From Melanopsichium pennsylvanicum (taxonomy: Eukaryota > Basidiomycota > Ustilaginomycetes > Ustilaginales), in assembly GCA_900208305.1 (NCBI GenBank), contig OAPG01000021.1, positions 248,001 to 312,000 on the forward strand: a DNA stretch of 64,000 nucleotides, given 5' to 3'. A program made the position numbers and the translations under genes. How positions within the stretch are numbered: position 1 is the stretch's first letter; each line of letters begins with the position of its first letter. The notes beneath the pieces are model-generated. The model saw only the letters and a program-made list of their open reading frames with translations. It had not been told where the DNA came from and did not search any database. This document shows, piece after piece, positions 33,281 through 41,678 of this stretch.

Positions 33281-33862
33281 TTGCGGCGGTTGCTGTTGTT
33301 TAGACTGGCGAGCACGAGCCTCTTCAAGAATGTGCGGCGGTGGCGAGGGAGTGCGAATAGAGGGGGAAGGCGACACTCTGCGAGACTTGTCCTGACAACT
33401 TTGGACTAATGCAATAGTCCGCGCAAGTGGGAATTCGACTGTAAGGTCGACAACGTTGCGGGGCTGCTGAGATGCCTCGGTCGCAAGGAGTGGCGTTGCC
33501 GGGGGAATGGGGGATGAAGACGAAATTTCGGCATTGTTGCCGGAAGTTCGAGTTTGCTGTTGCTGTTGTACTGCCAAAGGCGCAGCTGCTGACGATGAAA
33601 ATTGCAAATACGATTGAGATTGCGAATATGATGTTGGCTGCGAAACAAGACCGAGACTAGAGACAAAACCTTTTTTTCTCGACGTAGGAGCAAGGGTTTC
33701 CTGCGGCGGCAATGGATACGAAGACTTAGACCACGAAGGCTGGTTTGAGGGAAGGGGAGCAGAGTCTGAAACAAAAAGAGAAAACGGCGTTATGCTATTG
33801 GGACCCATTCGGGATGTCTTAGCCCCTGGGTTTGGGTCGCGATAATCCAAAGGGCTTAGGCG
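29015..33862 (-). CDS. pol: Ty3/Gypsy pol polyprotein (protease, RT, RNase H, integrase), -1 frame
   Basis: Encodes the enzymes that copy and integrate the element. The frame has no ATG near its start; the first -1-frame codon after the frameshift is CGC at 33862, and the pol part is 1615 aa. Counted from the TTG at 33850: a disordered leader with a Gln/Pro/His repeat (residues ~185–270), the retropepsin motif VDDGAS (~326) with Asp where Ser/Thr is usual, the reverse transcriptase motif FWMDD (~847), RNase H with HLGELAA and TDCTALRN (~1063–1095), the integrase HHCC finger (~1250–1295), the DDE core with AMDF, TDGG and VERHNG (~1319, 1378, 1413), and a GPY module RWEGPY (~1557). No chromodomain follows. 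No stop or frameshift interrupts it. Confidence 0.93.
33070..33300 (-). repeat. 33-bp coding minisatellite in pol (Pro/Gln/His repeat)
   Basis: About six to seven units of 33 bp, each encoding an 11-residue PPQQQQ(H/Q)QQQQ block, lie between the frameshift site and the protease. Units differ mainly by CAT or CAG at one codon. All lengths are multiples of three, so the frame is kept. Confidence 0.92.
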
Positions 33863-33868
33863 TTTCCC
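33822..33868 (-). promoter_or_regulatory. predicted -1 ribosomal frameshift signal between gag and pol
   Basis: On the element's strand the heptamer GGGAAAC (33868–33862) lies in the gag frame as G_GGA_AAC, the X_XXY_YYZ form, two codons before the gag TAA (33858–33856). A -1 shift here enters the open pol frame directly. Six bases downstream, GCCC-TTTGG (33855–33847) can pair with CCAAA (33835–33831) and GGGC (33825–33822), a nine-pair stem with a five-base bulge and an 11-base loop. Heptamer, register and spacing all agree with programmed frameshifting. Efficiency is unknown. Confidence 0.85.
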
Positions 33869-35235
33869 TGATGCCTACGGTCTCGAGAGCTAGCTCCAAA
33901 CATTCGACGGTATGTTTGCTCTGCTTGAGGAACCGGGGTATTAGGACAAGCCGTGCTAAAGTGACCGCGGTGACCACAACGGTGACATTCGTTAGAACCA
34001 GCTGGCGCAGTACCAGGGGTGAGAGGATAAGGTTGGTCAAGAGGTGGCTGCATGGTGATGCGAGGATGGTCACGCTGGAACTGTTGCAAAGCAGCTTGGT
34101 ATTGCGCTTGGCCTTGAGGTGTGTTCTCGAAGGTCATCTGCACAATCTCCGTGATGCGCGCTTGCTGCTGTTCGCGAGGAGGGGAAGGCGGCAGAATTTG
34201 ACGGCCACGCTGCTGCTGTTGCTGATGCAAAGGGTCAAAAGTTATTGGATGCTGTTGGATAGCACCTTGCTCGAGAGGGGGCGAAGGAGGAAACACCGCT
34301 CGCTGAGCATTAAGAATCTTGTTCACGATGCGGTTCTCGAGCTCAGCATCTCGTTGCTTGCGAGCTCTGATCTCCTTAACAAATTCTTCGTTCTGGTCAT
34401 GCTCGGCCAAAATGCTCTCATACCTCTGCTGAGGAATGGCACGGCAGATGTTGACGAATTCGGCCACAGTAGCTGTTTCGCTAGGAACTGCAATAGTTGC
34501 TTGAATTTCGGGAGGGAGGGAAGACCAGGCCGCAAAAGCAAGAGAAGCCGGGGAAGCGTAATCGGCGGGAATATCGCTGGCTAAGTCATACAGACGTTGA
34601 AGCCATTCGTCCCAATGCTCGATATCACGCAAGAGGTCGAGCGTGGGGTGAAGATGAGTCGTAAAGCGCTGGAAACGAGTTTGCTTTACGCCGCCAATGG
34701 CGGTGTCCTTATCGTATTGATCGAGGAATGCAATCTTGAGAGAATTCCAAGTGCTGCTCACGGTCGAAGGAAGTGATTCCAGCCAAGCTTCGGCTGCTCC
34801 ATCAAGTCGAGTCTTGAAGAGACGAGCAGATTTAGCCTCATCATCAATGAAGTCGCGTTCGATAAGATAAGCCTCGAAGTTCTTGACAAAGTGGCGAGCA
34901 GTGCCGTTGCCTGCTTTGCCGATCGAGCCATTGAAGATGTCCAGACAACCATGGCTGTTGGAAGATGCAGAGGGAAGAATCGTCATCGCAGAGCCAAGAG
35001 AAAGTGCTGATAACGATGATGCGGGTGGCGAGCTTAGAGGGGAAGAAGCAATGATGGCTTCTGGCGATCGAGGATTCGTTGCAGACTTGGTAGCGAATTG
35101 GATTGCGGTTGGCGGCGTTAAGCTTGCTGATGGCACGTTAGGCTCGGGCTCTGATACTGCGGGGGAGGTCTTTTCAGCAATTCGCTGGGAAAAGCGGCGC
35201 GGCGGCGGTGAACTAGACGTTGTCGTAAGCGGCAT
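33856..35235 (-). CDS. gag: Gag polyprotein of element A
   Basis: Structural protein of the virus-like particle, 459 aa from ATG 35235. A Ser/Pro/Thr-rich N-terminus precedes the retrotransposon capsid domain (residues ~105–270, with NGTARHFVKNFEAYLIER, AEAWLESLP and NSLKIAFLDQYDKDTA). A Gln/Pro-rich spacer follows, then one nucleocapsid zinc knuckle CHRCGHRGHFSTAC (CX2CX4HX4C, ~415–428). The last codons are those of the frameshift site, so about the whole of Gag is shared with the Gag-Pol fusion (2073 aa if shifted). No interruption is present. Confidence 0.93.
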   Translation of the reverse strand: MPLTTTSSSPPPRRFSQRIAEKTSPAVSEPEPNVPSASLTPPTAIQFATKSATNPRSPEAIIASSPLSSPPASSLSALSLGSAMTILPSASSNSHGCLDIFNGSIGKAGNGTARHFVKNFEAYLIERDFIDDEAKSARLFKTRLDGAAEAWLESLPSTVSSTWNSLKIAFLDQYDKDTAIGGVKQTRFQRFTTHLHPTLDLLRDIEHWDEWLQRLYDLASDIPADYASPASLAFAAWSSLPPEIQATIAVPSETATVAEFVNICRAIPQQRYESILAEHDQNEEFVKEIRARKQRDAELENRIVNKILNAQRAVFPPSPPLEQGAIQQHPITFDPLHQQQQQRGRQILPPSPPREQQQARITEIVQMTFENTPQGQAQYQAALQQFQRDHPRITMQPPLDQPYPLTPGTAPAGSNECHRCGHRGHFSTACPNTPVPQAEQTYRRMFGASSRDRRHQGNA

Positions 35236-35517
35236 ACGCCTACGGGGAAAAAGCTGCTAATAATAGAAAAGATTGAATTGCTTGCTGAAAAAATGCTACT
35301 GATTACCGGAAAAAGGGAAGGAGTGAGGAATATTAGGGAGGTGCCGATGGTGGATGGGCGGATGGATTTGGATGGCTGAGTTGCGTGTGGCAAAAATTGA
35401 GCCACGCGCCAAACCTATTACTGCTGTTGCGAATGCTACTAAGGAAGTTGCTATCAATAGTTCTGGTAATGCTAATGGTATTCGTCGATGCGAGTCGTTT
35501 CCGGGTTGGCCCCCCAA
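35236..35517 (-). other. leader of element A with possible primer-binding site
   Basis: On the element's strand the bases after the 5' LTR read T-TGGGGGGCCAACCCGG. A start at TGG directly behind the LTR is where a tRNA primer-binding site is expected, but the tRNA cannot be named. The rest of the 282 bp is untranslated leader. Confidence 0.5.
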
Positions 35518-35699
35518 TGACAATGATAATCACTAAGCTAAAGTAAAAGGAAACACAATAAAGGGCTTGATTGCGATGCTGAAGGAGATGATGATTCCAA
35601 GGGAAGGGGATAACTCGACTCGGCCGCAGCTAAGTCGAATTTTTTGTGTGAAAATGAAAAATTACAAAATGAAAATATCAAAAGGCATAACCGGTGACA
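35518..35699 (-). repeat. 5' LTR of element A (182 bp)
   Basis: Direct repeat of 28162–28343, with TG…CA termini on the element's strand. No clear TATA box was seen in so short an LTR. Confidence 0.93.
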
Positions 35700-35945
35700 C
35701 TGCTGACATTAGAGTGGATTGTACAAGCGACGCCCCAAGTTCACCAAGATGGCCAACTCTGCACTACATGACAGACTCGACCGCCTCATCGCCCTCCTTG
35801 AGCAGCAGCAGGTAGACAATGCCGCACTCAAGGCTCGGCTCGACCAACAGGAGACTCCATCCCCTGGTCGACGAGCTAGGGAGCATGATCTAAGCTCCCC
35901 GACCCGTCGAGCCTTGCAGCAGGCGGATGAGTCCTACCTCGGTGG
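35700..35945 (+). pseudogene. 5' leader and truncated gag start of the family-B element
   Basis: CTGCTGACA at 35700–35708 restores the end of the family-B LTR split by element A. After TTAGAG the sequence reads TGGATTGTACAAGCGACG, a position fitting a primer-binding site. ATG at 35749 opens a frame starting MANSALHDRLDRLIALLEQQ that continues as a Gln/Leu-rich amphipathic helix and an Arg/Ser-rich stretch, typical of the coiled-coil N-terminus of a retrotransposon Gag. After about 65 codons it runs into an inverted family-B LTR at 35946 and loses its own sequence. No TSD brackets that LTR, so a deletion or rearrangement rather than a clean insertion is likely. Confidence 0.6.
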
Positions 35946-36953
35946 TGTCAGCGGTCGCGTGCCAGAGATCCGAATTCCCGTGAGAAAACGCGACTCGCCG
36001 GATTTCAGTGAGTTCCGGCGGTTAAGCGTGGCCTCAACGGATATCGAAGAGAATCCCGCGAGTGGCGATCTCTCGACGGATATTGGCTGACCGCTGGTGA
36101 CACTCCGTACAGAGGTAACGCGGCAAGCTCAGACGGGGTACTCGGTCGACGCGAGTGTCACGACGTCGACGGGATACTGCTGGTGGCTGGTTAGACCTCA
36201 GCCGTCGTTGCTGGTGGGGATATGAGGGACTGGTTGTGGTGCCAGGCCCGCGGTTGAGGTTCCGCCTGTAGTTGAAGTGCTACAGCGTCGATTGGGGTGT
36301 CGACAACGTCTATATGTTGTTCTCCGTTCACCGACGGGGACACAGACTATATGGATCGCAATGAATGGTATTGCGATGTGCGACGTGTGAAGAGTATGAT
36401 AAGTACGACGTACTGATAACTATGTGTGACTGAGATATAAGATAGAGTGGATGAGCTTCCGCTCATCCGATAGCGGGGAACAGAGTATTTATATATATGT
36501 ATCGTGTGCGAGGTCCATCGGTACTGTACGACCTGCGTGCGTCGAGCTTGGACCCCCGCACGATAAGACTGCCCCTAGTCCTTCGGCAGGGTGCTTCTGA
36601 GCACGCCCGCGTGCTCTCTCTCCGTTGCCCCCTGGGCGTCGGTCGGCCCACGTGTCGCTCCGGCTGGCGTTGGTCGCCGCCGTCGCAGATGCTCCCCTTG
36701 CCATCGATACCTTCGATATCCGGCAAGTCACTGCCACTCGCCAAATTTCCGTGAGATCCGTTGAGACCTGCTCTCTCACCGGATTTCGTCCGATTCAACT
36801 TCTCGGTTCTGCGCTAACCTTAAATCCCATGAGCCCACCAATATCCACCAGATCTCCCTGAGATCCGTCGAGACATGCTCTCCCACCGGATCTCAGCCCA
36901 TTCAACATCTCTGGTCTGCGCAGACCTCTTCCTTGGGACCCACTCCCGTGACA
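35946..36953 (-). mobile_element. 1-kb LTR (family B), inverted right copy
   Basis: A 1008-bp segment that is the reverse complement of the left family-B LTR without its solo-LTR insertion. It begins TGTCAGCGGTCGCG and ends CCCGTGACA on the plus strand, so its 5' end is at 36953. The TATA block lies at ~36485–36500 and points leftward. Scattered substitutions separate it from the left copy. The bases outside (GGTGG before, GATTG after) do not form a target duplication. Confidence 0.8.
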
Positions 36954-37340
36954 GATTGCTCTTGATTCAATGTGAGAACAAATTCTGTGAACTCAATATA
37001 TACAACTGTGCCTGTGAGCTGCCTGTGTAACCAGGTTCTTGGCCCCAATGTTTGGTTTGCTCTTTAAAATGTGGCATGCCCCAACAATCTGGTACAGCAT
37101 GCTTCCTTTTTCACAACCTTCCACACTTGGCAATTTGGGCAGGAAAAAAAAGCAAGCAAGCAAGCTCTTCAGGGTTGATAACCAATCTGATGTTGTAAAA
37201 GCATGTTTGAACATTAGTGTAAACCAGTCAGGTTTGAAATTGGGGGGGAGGGGGGTTGTAGTTGTGTGTGTGTGTGAAATGCTTTGATGCAAGGTAATAA
37301 AAAGGTAACTTGTTTGTTTGTTCGCATGTGTTGGATAATG
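36954..37340. other. intergenic region right of the transposon nest
   Basis: 387 bp including a G-rich run near 37240–37256 and a GT run near 37262–37275. It holds the 3' end of the flavin-reductase-like gene. No gene is supported. Confidence 0.45.
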
Positions 37341-38501
37341 TTATGCTGGAGATTCATCTGAAGTCGAGACGAATTTCTTTTGGTGGTATATCAAAGGTTT
37401 GTTGTTGTTGTTATTCTTCTTCTTGTCTTGGCGCTGATGACTTTGATTTTGATTTGGGTGGTAAACATGGATGACTTTGGCAACATAAAGCACACTACTA
37501 CTGCTACTAGTTTTGATCGGTTTCTTCGCCATACAATCGTCCAGTTGGTCGTATTTCGAAAGGTCTAAAATGTCAATTACTTGACAACCGAAACTACCCA
37601 ATGAATCTTTGACCAATGGCATGTCACTTGCTCCCCTTCCTTGTTGTTGTTGTTTGGTGTAAATCAAACCTACTTGGTTCAATGGATGCGTTTCAACCTG
37701 TAATTCATCTGTTGTATTCTTGTTTCCATTTCCTGCCTTCTCGAACGGGGTAGAGTTGGGTTGTGGAGGATGAGGTAAAGGTGGAGTACCTGGTGTAGCG
37801 TACGCTTCTGCAAGGTTGGATTGTGTACAGGAGAGAATGTTGACAACGAAATCCACCTCTTCTATTTCATTTTGCTCTTGTTTATCCACATTCGAGCGAC
37901 GGTATGTGAAGTGGTGCGATAAAGCATCGGCGAGCCTTGAGGGTGTTTTCATAGAAAAACAGACCAGATTTGGATCCAGAGAGATGGACGAAAAGCTGGA
38001 AAGCGTTGCACCATGTATCAGCCTGGTCTGATCCATTGTAGTGCTCAACTTGTTGTTGCTGTTGGTGGTGTCGGAAGATGTGGGGAGAAACGTGGTGATC
38101 AACACTACGGGTTGTGCTGACTCGCGCATGAGCGCTCGAATTTGATCCGCCACACCGCGACCACCATCGTCGAGATTTGAGGGCAAAGAAGTAGAGACAG
38201 AGGAAGAAGAAGCTGTGGTAAATGTTCGATGAGGAGAGATGCGTCGAGGTGATCGCTGTCTTAGTGACCGAGGAAAGAAAAGCCGGGTTGGGATGAGTAA
38301 GGGCGAAGCCAAGGCTTCGAGGGTGACCTTGGAAGTAGTTGCACGTGCGCTACAGGCTAGAGCAACGACAGAACTCGTGACTGATGGTACAAGCAGAAAG
38401 GCCATCGAAGCACTTTTGTCTTTACTTTTCAAGTTTGCGAAAGGAGGGTATATGGTTGTATCAGAAGAAAGATTGGGTTGACTCTTTTGTCCTACATGCA
38501 T
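37341..38501 (-). CDS. flavin reductase-like FMN-binding protein, probably mitochondrial
   Basis: Split-barrel flavoprotein related to NAD(P)H:flavin oxidoreductases; the acceptor is unknown. The frame is 386 aa from ATG 38501, with a second ATG at codon 33. The first ~105 residues are Arg/Ser-rich (LFFPRSLRQRSPRRISPHRTFTT…), fitting a mitochondrial targeting region. The barrel has HGATLSSFSSISLDPNLVCFSM, RLADAL, DFVVNILS and LAEAYA, then KDSLGSFGCQV, VLYVAKVIHV and a final PLIYHQKKF, the expected order. Loops are enlarged by low-complexity stretches, including a run of Asn (poly-GTT on the plus strand) just before the last strand. No intron is required. Confidence 0.83.
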   Translation of the reverse strand: MHVGQKSQPNLSSDTTIYPPFANLKSKDKSASMAFLLVPSVTSSVVALACSARATTSKVTLEALASPLLIPTRLFFPRSLRQRSPRRISPHRTFTTASSSSVSTSLPSNLDDGGRGVADQIRALMRESAQPVVLITTFLPTSSDTTNSNNKLSTTMDQTRLIHGATLSSFSSISLDPNLVCFSMKTPSRLADALSHHFTYRRSNVDKQEQNEIEEVDFVVNILSCTQSNLAEAYATPGTPPLPHPPQPNSTPFEKAGNGNKNTTDELQVETHPLNQVGLIYTKQQQQGRGASDMPLVKDSLGSFGCQVIDILDLSKYDQLDDCMAKKPIKTSSSSSVLYVAKVIHVYHPNQNQSHQRQDKKKNNNNNKPLIYHQKKFVSTSDESPA

Positions 38502-38909
38502 ATATTATTAGTAACTAACCACCGCCAAATGTGACAACCAACGAACCGGAACCGGAACCGGAACTCGGACTTTTAAACTGTACCCACGACCCACCGAGAT
38601 TAATTTTTAAGCGTTTGTTAAATCGAAATCAACACGATGTTGGATGATTGGATCAACAGCAGTGAGTGGGTCTGTGCGAGAAAGATAGAGAAAAGTGGGA
38701 ATATTCTGTTATTTCATACCGTAGTTTGCTGAAATCATTGCTTATCGCTATCAAAAACACACTATCGCCTTTCATCTCAACTTTGTCTTTGCCGCCCACC
38801 TCTGCGAGTTGACTTGATTTCATCTTTCTATCCTTACTGTCCCTTACGCTACCTTGCAACCTTCATTTCGAAGCCCACATTCAAATCCAAACTTTACAGC
38901 GCGATAATC
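38502..38909. other. divergent promoter region of the flavin-reductase-like and urease genes
   Basis: 408 bp between two starts. It contains a CCGGAA repeat (~38548–38563). The frame of the urease gene extends upstream to 38814 but without an ATG. Confidence 0.5.
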
Positions 38910-41519
38910 ATGCATCTCCTACCAAGGGAAAGGGATAAGCTTCTACTCCACCACACCGGCTCTCTTGCACAGAAACGCCTTGCGCGAGGTGTGCAACTCA
39001 ACCTCACCGAAGCAACTGCTCTCATCGCCACTGTGCTTCAAGAACGCATTCGTGATGGCGAACATTCGGTCGCACAACTCATGCAACATGGAAAAACTCT
39101 TCTCGGTCGAATTCACGTCCTACCTGGTGTCCCTGAATTGCTTCATGAAGTAATGGTCGAAGGCACTTTTCTCGATGGAACCTTTCTCGTCACCGTTCAT
39201 CAACCTGTCTGTACTGAATCTGGCGACATTCAAGCAGCGCTCTATTCGAGCTTCTATCCAATCCCCGATCCAACCATTTTCATCCACGCTGCCAAACAAA
39301 GAGCTCTGATCAAAGCCAAAGACGATGCAGTATTACCTGGGGCACTCGTCACACAGAGAGGTGCACAAAACATCCAATTGGTCCCCGAACGCAAAAGGAT
39401 CCGTGTTAAAGTCACCAACACGGGAGATCGACCTATTCAAGTCGGATCGCATTATCCTTTCCTCGAAACTAATGCCGCTTTGAGTTTCCCAAGATTGCTC
39501 GCACTCGGTAAAAGATTGGACATTGCAGCGGGTACAGCCATTCGATTCGAACCAGGTGATTCAAAGACCGTCACTTTGGTGCAGGTGGGAGGCACAAAGA
39601 TCTTGGCGGGTGGTAACAATTTGGCTTCAGGTCCGCTTGATGAATTTTTGGCAACTAACCAAGCTCAGAATGCGCTGGTAAACAGAATCGAAGCAGCCGG
39701 ATTTGCAAATGAACCCTTACCTCAAATGGAGAATGATTCCAATCCACCACCTCCACCATTCGAATTGTCAAGAGACGCATATGCGGCACTGTACGGCCCA
39801 ACCAAAGGTGACAAACTGAGGTTGGCTGATAGTCCATTGTGGCTCGAGGTGGAGAAAGACTATACCGTGTATGGAGACGAACTCAAATTCGGCGGAGGAA
39901 AAGTGATCAGGGATGGAATGGGTCAGGCTTCGGGTCGAAACGATGCAGCTGTGTTGGACGTGGTTGTGATCAATGCGCTCATTGTTGATTACTGGGGAAT
40001 TGTCAAAGCCGACATTGGTATTCGCAATGGACACATTGTGGGGATTGGTAAAGCCGGAAATCCAGCCATCATGGATGGTGTAGATCCCAACCTCGTCATT
40101 GGGTCTTGTACCGAAGTGATTGCGGGTGAAAAGTACATTGTCACTGCAGGCGCCATTGATGCTCACGTTCATTACATCTGTCCGGATCTACACCACGAGG
40201 CGCTCGCTACGGGAATCACCACTTTGATCGGGGGTGGAACCGGCCCAACCGCGGGAACAAGTGCAACTACGTGTACACCAGGTCAAGATCAATTGCGAAA
40301 CATGATGATCGCTACCGATAACGTTCCTCTTAACTTTGCTTTCACCGGAAAGGGTAATGATAGTGGATTGCCTGGATTGGAAGATCAAGTGCGTGCTGGA
40401 TGTGCGGGGTTAAAAATCCACGAAGATTGGGGTGCCACACCTGCCGTCATTGACGCATGTCTAACCGTGTGCGACAAGTACGATGTTCAGTGCAACATCC
40501 ATACCGATACGCTCAACGAGTCGTGTTTCGTAGAAGGAACCTTGGCAGCGTTCAAAGGTAGGACGATTCATACCTACCACAGTGAAGGCGCGGGAGGTGG
40601 ACATGCACCTGATATTATCAGGGTTTGTGGAGAACAAAACGTTTTACCTTCTTCCACCAACCCTACTAGACCGTATGCCAAGAATACGTTGGATGAACAT
40701 TTGGATATGCTCATGGTATGTCATCACTTGAGTAAGGATATTGTTGAGGATGTGGCGTTTGCCGATTCGAGGATTAGGGCAGAGACGGTGGCGGCTGAGG
40801 ATGTTTTGCAGGATAGTGGTGCGATTTCGATGATCTCGTCTGATTCGCAGGCGATGGGAAGAATCGGTGAAGTGGTTGCCAGAACTTGGAGAACGGCTAG
40901 CAAGATGGCTTCCTTGATCGGACCCCTCCCATCCAACGTTTCTGAAAACAAGAGCAGCGAGCGGCTCAGAAAAGTGCCTCATCCAGTCGAAGCTGTATCG
41001 GACAATTTCCGGATTAAACGGTACGTTGCGAAATATACCATCAATCCAGCGCTAGTGCACGGATGTTCACATCTGATTGGATCCATCGAACCGGGCAAAC
41101 TCGCGGATCTGGTATTCTACCTTCCTTGCAATTTTGGTATTCGACCTGAATTCGTACTCAAAGGAGGTCAAGTTGCGTGGGCACAAATGGGAGATGCAAA
41201 CGCTTCGATTCCTACCGTTCAACCCATCTACGGTCGTCCCATGCATGGTGCAAATTCAAACGCTGCTCCACACAATTCGATTCTCTTTGTCTCACAAATC
41301 TCGATCACAGATAAAATAGTTGAAAATTATGGTGTGACAAAGAGAATCGAAGCTGTTAAACGTTGTAGAGACGTCAGCAAAAAGGATATGAAACTAAATA
41401 CTCATACTCCAGATCTAAAAGTCGATCCAGAAACTTACGAAGTTACAGATGCGGAAAGGTTATTGACCGTTCCACCTGCAGAGGAATTGTGTATGACACA
41501 AAGTTTACATCTGTTTTAA
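38910..41519 (+). CDS. URE1: urease (single-chain, nickel-dependent)
   Basis: Hydrolyses urea to ammonia and carbamate, supplying nitrogen; cytosolic and dependent on nickel-loading accessory proteins encoded elsewhere. The start is ATG 38910 ([17 protein letters not shown]), the usual eukaryotic urease N-terminus, giving 869 aa with no intron. The gamma-, beta- and alpha-type regions are fused in order. Alpha-region residues are complete: His419 and His421 in AHVHYICP, the carbamylated Lys502 in [32 protein letters not shown], the flap cysteine in MVCHHLS and the [11 protein letters not shown] segment. The C-terminus ends MTQSLHLF. It appears fully functional. Confidence 0.97.
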   Translation: MHLLPRERDKLLLHHTGSLAQKRLARGVQLNLTEATALIATVLQERIRDGEHSVAQLMQHGKTLLGRIHVLPGVPELLHEVMVEGTFLDGTFLVTVHQPVCTESGDIQAALYSSFYPIPDPTIFIHAAKQRALIKAKDDAVLPGALVTQRGAQNIQLVPERKRIRVKVTNTGDRPIQVGSHYPFLETNAALSFPRLLALGKRLDIAAGTAIRFEPGDSKTVTLVQVGGTKILAGGNNLASGPLDEFLATNQAQNALVNRIEAAGFANEPLPQMENDSNPPPPPFELSRDAYAALYGPTKGDKLRLADSPLWLEVEKDYTVYGDELKFGGGKVIRDGMGQASGRNDAAVLDVVVINALIVDYWGIVKADIGIRNGHIVGIGKAGNPAIMDGVDPNLVIGSCTEVIAGEKYIVTAGAIDAHVHYICPDLHHEALATGITTLIGGGTGPTAGTSATTCTPGQDQLRNMMIATDNVPLNFAFTGKGNDSGLPGLEDQVRAGCAGLKIHEDWGATPAVIDACLTVCDKYDVQCNIHTDTLNESCFVEGTLAAFKGRTIHTYHSEGAGGGHAPDIIRVCGEQNVLPSSTNPTRPYAKNTLDEHLDMLMVCHHLSKDIVEDVAFADSRIRAETVAAEDVLQDSGAISMISSDSQAMGRIGEVVARTWRTASKMASLIGPLPSNVSENKSSERLRKVPHPVEAVSDNFRIKRYVAKYTINPALVHGCSHLIGSIEPGKLADLVFYLPCNFGIRPEFVLKGGQVAWAQMGDANASIPTVQPIYGRPMHGANSNAAPHNSILFVSQISITDKIVENYGVTKRIEAVKRCRDVSKKDMKLNTHTPDLKVDPETYEVTDAERLLTVPPAEELCMTQSLHLF

Positions 41520-41523
41520 GTTA

Positions 41524-41524
41524 G

Positions 41525-41563
<39 letters not shown>
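41524..41563 (+). repeat. GTT trinucleotide microsatellite
   Basis: About 13 GTT units just after the urease stop codon, followed by T and A homopolymers; the urease 3' end is in this tract. The same trinucleotide recurs in coding DNA of neighbouring minus-strand genes, where it encodes Asn runs. Confidence 0.92.
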
Positions 41564-41678
41564 GTTTTTTTTTTTATTCTTTTAAAAAAAAATTGGGGTG
41601 TTTTTTTTTTCTTCCGATGGCATTTGGAACGGAGAGGAACGTGAAGAAATATGATTTATGCTACAGATGTATCATGTG

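Larger units (their letters stand above)
28162..35699 (-). mobile_element. apparently intact Ty3/Gypsy LTR retrotransposon (element A)
   Basis: A 7538-bp element transcribed leftward: 5' LTR 35518–35699, leader, gag, pol in the -1 frame, a 670-bp 3' untranslated region and 3' LTR 28162–28343. The domain order protease–RT–RNase H–integrase with a C-terminal GPY module places it in the Ty3/Gypsy group. The flanks end CCGC (28158–28161) and begin CTGC (35700–35703), readable as a 4-bp target duplication with one later change. Joining them restores the end of the family-B LTR. Nearly identical LTRs and uninterrupted gag and pol suggest a recent insertion that may still be able to move. Confidence 0.93.

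Noticed and set aside
33056..33409. Poly-Leu and poly-Ala frames opposite pol; also considered as a CRISPR-like array
   Set aside because: It is the complement of a coding Pro/Gln minisatellite; units are contiguous, without spacers, in a eukaryotic retrotransposon.
33850..33852. TTG as an independent pol start codon
   Set aside because: No ATG is present and the in-register slippery heptamer explains pol expression better.
38814..38909. Upstream extension of the urease frame
   Set aside because: It begins at TTG, has no ATG, and urease homologues start at MHLLPRE (38910).
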